The notes under the pieces: model-generated
What the model was told of the DNA's origin: nothing
Database searches by the model: none
Seen by the model: only the letters and a program-made list of their open reading frames with translations
Source: an uncultured Alphaproteobacteria bacterium
GTDB lineage: Bacteria > Pseudomonadota > Alphaproteobacteria > Caulobacterales > Hyphomonadaceae
Assembly: GCA_903831485.1 (NCBI GenBank)
Contig: CAIKXW010000327.1
Location: 1 to 9,345, forward strand
Direction of reading: 5' to 3'
DNA length: 9,345 nt
Program-made: the position numbers and the translations under genes
Shown: positions 7,254-9,345 of the stretch, in pieces
How the letters are laid out: each line of letters begins with the position of its first letter
Numbering within the stretch: position 1 is the first letter of the stretch

Positions 7254-7257
7254 GGAG
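7252..7257 (+). promoter_or_regulatory. Shine-Dalgarno site of the SDR gene, overlapping the mfd stop
   Basis: AGGGAG overlaps the mfd TAG stop (7251-7253) and lies 6 bases before ATG 7264. This arrangement suggests that translation of the dehydrogenase is linked to ribosomes finishing mfd. Confidence 0.65.
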
Positions 7258-7263
7258 TTTGGG

Positions 7264-8022
7264 ATGACGGGTCGGGTTGCGGGACGTGTAGCGCTGGTTA
7301 CGGGAGCTTCCTCTGGTCTCGGCAAGCGCTTTGCGCAGGTATTGGCCGCACAAGGCGCGAAGGTCGTGGTCGCGGCGCGGCGCAAGGACCGGCTTGAGGA
7401 CGTCGTGAAGGAGATCGGCGCCAACGCATTTGCGGTCCAGTGCGATGTGACCGACGAGGCGCAGGTGATCGCCATGTTCAATGCGGCCGAGGCGAAGTTC
7501 GGTTTGGTCGACACCGTCGTGAACAATGCCGGGATGACCCACGTCAACAATGCGGTGACGCAGGACATTGCCGACTTCCGGAAAGTCATGGACCTCAACG
7601 TGACGTCGGTGTGGTGCGTCGCGCGGGAAGCGGCGCGGCGGCTCATTCATGCGGGGCCGGAAAAGTCGGCGCGCGGGCGGATCGTCAATATCGCGTCGAT
7701 GGCGGGGCGGATCGTGGTGCCGAATGTGTCGGCGTACAACGCCTCCAAGGCGGCGTGTGCACACCTTACGAGGTCGCTGGCGCGGGAGTGGGCGCGGTAT
7801 GGCATCAATGTGAATGCGCTGTCGCCGGGCTATGTCGCCACGGAGCTGACCGAAGAATGGCTCAATGGCGAGGGCGGGGCGAAGATGATTGGCAAGTCGC
7901 CACGCCGACGGGTCATGGACGCGGGAAGCCTGGATGAGGCGCTGCTGTTCCTGTGCTCGGACAATGCGAAGTTCGTGACGGGGTCGGATGTGCTGGTGGA
8001 CGACGCGCAGACGCTGGGTTGA
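7264..8022 (+). CDS. Short-chain dehydrogenase/reductase (classical SDR), NAD(P)-dependent
   Basis: The 252-residue cytoplasmic oxidoreductase has a single Rossmann fold. The cofactor motif TGASSGLG is at 13-20. R39 and R40 after the second beta strand (VVVAARR) suggest a preference for NADP(H). Further classical elements are CDVTD (60-64), NNAG (87-90), and the catalytic tetrad N112, S145, Y158, K162 (the last two in YNASK). GINVNALSPGYVATEL follows, close to the substrate loop. The C-terminus reads GSDVLVDDAQTLG where most classical members have VDGG. The substrate cannot be told from sequence; 3-oxoacyl-ACP reductase-like or other hydroxy/keto substrates are possible. It begins 10 bp after mfd and probably rides on its transcript, although a functional link is doubtful. 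Class assignment is secure. Confidence 0.93.
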   Translation: MTGRVAGRVALVTGASSGLGKRFAQVLAAQGAKVVVAARRKDRLEDVVKEIGANAFAVQCDVTDEAQVIAMFNAAEAKFGLVDTVVNNAGMTHVNNAVTQDIADFRKVMDLNVTSVWCVAREAARRLIHAGPEKSARGRIVNIASMAGRIVVPNVSAYNASKAACAHLTRSLAREWARYGINVNALSPGYVATELTEEWLNGEGGAKMIGKSPRRRVMDAGSLDEALLFLCSDNAKFVTGSDVLVDDAQTLG

Positions 8023-8026
8023 GGCA

Positions 8027-8054
8027 GGGCGATCCCCTCTTTCCTAGATCGCTC
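8027..8054. terminator. Inverted repeat between convergent genes, possible bidirectional transcript end
   Basis: GCGATC (8029-8034) pairs with GATCGC (8047-8052). Two more outward pairs (one G-U in the plus-strand RNA) make an 8-bp stem around a 12-base pyrimidine-rich loop. It fills the 21-bp gap between the convergent SDR and membrane-protein genes and contains the latter's stop codon. There is no T run on either side, so intrinsic termination is uncertain. Confidence 0.35.
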
Positions 8055-8832
8055 CCGGCGGCGGCGCTGGAAATGCCAGTCCATCTGTACCGGCCACGCT
8101 GCTGCCTGCTGTGACTGCCGTGTAGATCGCTTCTCCGACCGGCGAGAAGCCGATGACCCGCGCTAGCAGGATTGTCGCAAGCAGTACGCCGATACCCCAG
8201 AACCAGGCGGCGTGCGGTTTACCATGCACGCGCCAGTCGCGCAGCATGCCGACGACCGGAAAGATTAGCGCGACAAGCCCGGCGGTTTCGAAGGCGTAAG
8301 GTGGAAGGAACGGCATGGGAAGAAGCCTGCCGAATCCGGGGCCCATCAGCATCACGAACGCCCCGATATGAAGGCGTGAATGCCAGTCGAAGTTGCGACG
8401 CATGATGATGGCTGCCGAGAACAGCGCGGCGAAACCTATCAGGGTCATCGGGTTTGCGATGAGGAAGTGCTGCGGCTGGAAGAAGAACGGCGTCCGCGCG
8501 GTTTGAATGGTGGCGATCGTCACAAGTGGGCCGAGGATCAGCAGGCCGATCGACCAGGCGACTGCGACGAACCCGAGCCTGCGGTGAAGAGCAAGGTTTC
8601 CGCCTGAGACCAGCCAGGCCTGCGTCACGGTAATGCCGACCCATCCCATGAAGATGATTGCGTGGGCGTGCACAATGGGCGGCGCAGAAAAGCTCGAGCG
8701 GCCGAGCGCAAGTTGCGTGACGAATCCCGCGACCAGCACAATGGCCATAACCGAAATGAGATTACGGAAGAAGCGGCGATCATCGGTCGTCGGGACGTCA
8801 AGTGCTGCGGTTGTCATTGTCGTCATCCCCAT
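8044..8832 (-). CDS. Seven-helix membrane protein of unknown function with conserved-looking histidines
   Basis: The protein has about 262 residues and I do not recognise a named family. After a polar N-terminus (to about residue 23) there are seven hydrophobic segments, near 25-43, 53-75, 87-109, 124-144, 155-174, and two more in the C-terminal third. Histidines cluster at helix ends: H55 and H57 (VHAHAIIFMGW), H83 (LHRRLG), H122 (QPQHF), H151 and H155 (WHSRLHIG). HAHA followed by LHRRLG recalls small bacterial membrane proteins suspected of binding heme or metal, but that is inference. Three clustered ATGs could start it, at 8832, 8826 and 8817; 8817 has the best-placed purine run (GGGG, 9 bases away), while 8832 is the longest. 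The gene converges on the SDR gene and follows the DUF2200 gene by about 100 bp. Confidence 0.75.
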   Translation of the reverse strand: MGMTTMTTAALDVPTTDDRRFFRNLISVMAIVLVAGFVTQLALGRSSFSAPPIVHAHAIIFMGWVGITVTQAWLVSGGNLALHRRLGFVAVAWSIGLLILGPLVTIATIQTARTPFFFQPQHFLIANPMTLIGFAALFSAAIIMRRNFDWHSRLHIGAFVMLMGPGFGRLLPMPFLPPYAFETAGLVALIFPVVGMLRDWRVHGKPHAAWFWGIGVLLATILLARVIGFSPVGEAIYTAVTAGSSVAGTDGLAFPAPPPGAI

Positions 8833-8931
8833 TTCGCCTGCCGGCCGACTGCCGATTTCCCCCACAGACTGTATGATGCGCAACCCCGGCCGCCGGCAAG
8901 CGTGTGCGAGGGTGCAGTCGTCGAGTTAATC
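8833..8931 (-). other. Intergenic region upstream of the seven-helix protein gene
   Basis: These 99 bp separate the DUF2200 stop from the membrane-protein gene, reading on the minus strand. A weak promoter-like pair can be drawn: TTGCCG (complement of 8894-8899) and CATACA (complement of 8870-8875) with 18 bases between. The -10 matches consensus at only half its positions. No terminator with a T run is visible after DUF2200. Confidence 0.25.
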
Positions 8932-9312
8932 TCAGGCCGGCACGCGAAGAATCTTCTCCATCGCGCGGCCCTTCGCGATCTCGTCGATCAGCTTGTCGAG
9001 ATAGCGGATGTTCTGCATCAGCGGCTCTTTGATCTCTTCGACGCGGATGCCGCAGATGAGGCCGGTGATCTGGTCGCGCGCGGGATTGAGCTTTGGCGCC
9101 TTGGCGAAGAACCCTTCGAATGTCGTCTTATTCGCGATCTGCGCGTCGAGACCCTTCTGCGTGTAGCCGGTGAGCCAGCGGATGGCTGCATCGACTTCGG
9201 CTTTGGTGCGGCCCTTCTTCTCGGCTTTGGCGACGTACATAGGATAAACGCTCGCAAAGCTCATGGCGTAAATGCGTTGCCAGTTGGCGATTGTGCGTTC
9301 GGTCGTCTTCAT
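8932..9312 (-). CDS. DUF2200 family protein
   Basis: This 126-residue soluble protein belongs to the uncharacterised DUF2200 family, which I recognise from several strings. They are [38 protein letters not shown] (about 13-50), [30 protein letters not shown] (about 65-94) and [27 protein letters not shown] (about 97-123). It is mostly helical and has no signal peptide or membrane segment. Length fits the family. The start ATG 9312 gives a 12-residue polar lead before the conserved part, and the ribosome site is weak (GGA about 8 bases upstream). A later ATG (M17) would cut into the conserved block and is unlikely. It stands about 100 bp before the membrane-protein gene on the same strand. No biochemical role is known to me. 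Confidence 0.88.
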   Translation of the reverse strand: MKTTERTIANWQRIYAMSFASVYPMYVAKAEKKGRTKAEVDAAIRWLTGYTQKGLDAQIANKTTFEGFFAKAPKLNPARDQITGLICGIRVEEIKEPLMQNIRYLDKLIDEIAKGRAMEKILRVPA

Positions 9313-9345
9313 ATGCGATTTCCATGTGCGGCGACCACTTCAGGA

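Noticed and set aside
8870..8899. Possible sigma-70-like promoter on the minus strand (TTGCCG, 18 bases, CATACA)
   Set aside because: The -10 matches only half the consensus, so it is noted only under the intergenic entry and not called as a promoter.
1..9345. Search for mobile elements, CRISPR arrays, tRNAs, toxin-antitoxin or defence modules
   Set aside because: No spaced direct repeats, transposase motifs, cloverleaf-like sequence or recognisable defence proteins were seen. Composition is uniform across the window apart from short AT-rich gaps.

Overview
This 9.3 kb window looks like ordinary chromosome of a high-GC (roughly mid-60s % by eye) alphaproteobacterium. The case rests on codon use rich in GCG, CTG and CGG, an sdhE gene directly followed by mfd (an arrangement I associate with Alphaproteobacteria), and proteins whose closest remembered relatives are from Caulobacterales, Hyphomonadaceae or Sphingomonadales. 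I cannot fix the genus. I see no rRNA, tRNA, insertion sequence, CRISPR array or phage gene. Genes are tightly packed and no gap exceeds about 105 bp.

Layout. The plus strand is coding from 1 to 8022. It starts with the 3' part of a bifunctional NAD(P)H-hydrate repair gene (nnr, cut by the window edge). Next comes an exported PHP-type phosphodiesterase resembling the Sb-PDE family (1208-2389), then a small DUF7010-like membrane protein (2466-3029) and a 101-residue DUF962/Mpo1-like membrane protein (3069-3374). After these are the succinate dehydrogenase flavinylation factor sdhE (3416-3682), the full-length transcription-repair coupling factor mfd (3786-7253), and a short-chain dehydrogenase (7264-8022) that starts 10 bp after mfd. 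The strand then switches. A seven-helix, histidine-containing membrane protein of unknown function (8044-8832, minus) converges on the dehydrogenase gene with only 21 bp between them, and a DUF2200 protein (8932-9312, minus) lies upstream of it.

How the genes relate. This is mainly a run of unrelated housekeeping and small accessory genes, not a single pathway: cofactor repair, flavoprotein maturation and transcription-coupled repair. The most specific link I can read is a PHO-box-like direct repeat (1150-1167) in the 61 bp between nnr and the exported phosphodiesterase. It suggests the phosphodiesterase is induced under phosphate starvation to release phosphate from phosphodiesters outside the cytoplasm. 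I found no convincing undescribed multi-gene system. The remaining points of interest are individual uncharacterised families (DUF7010, DUF962, DUF2200 and the seven-helix protein).
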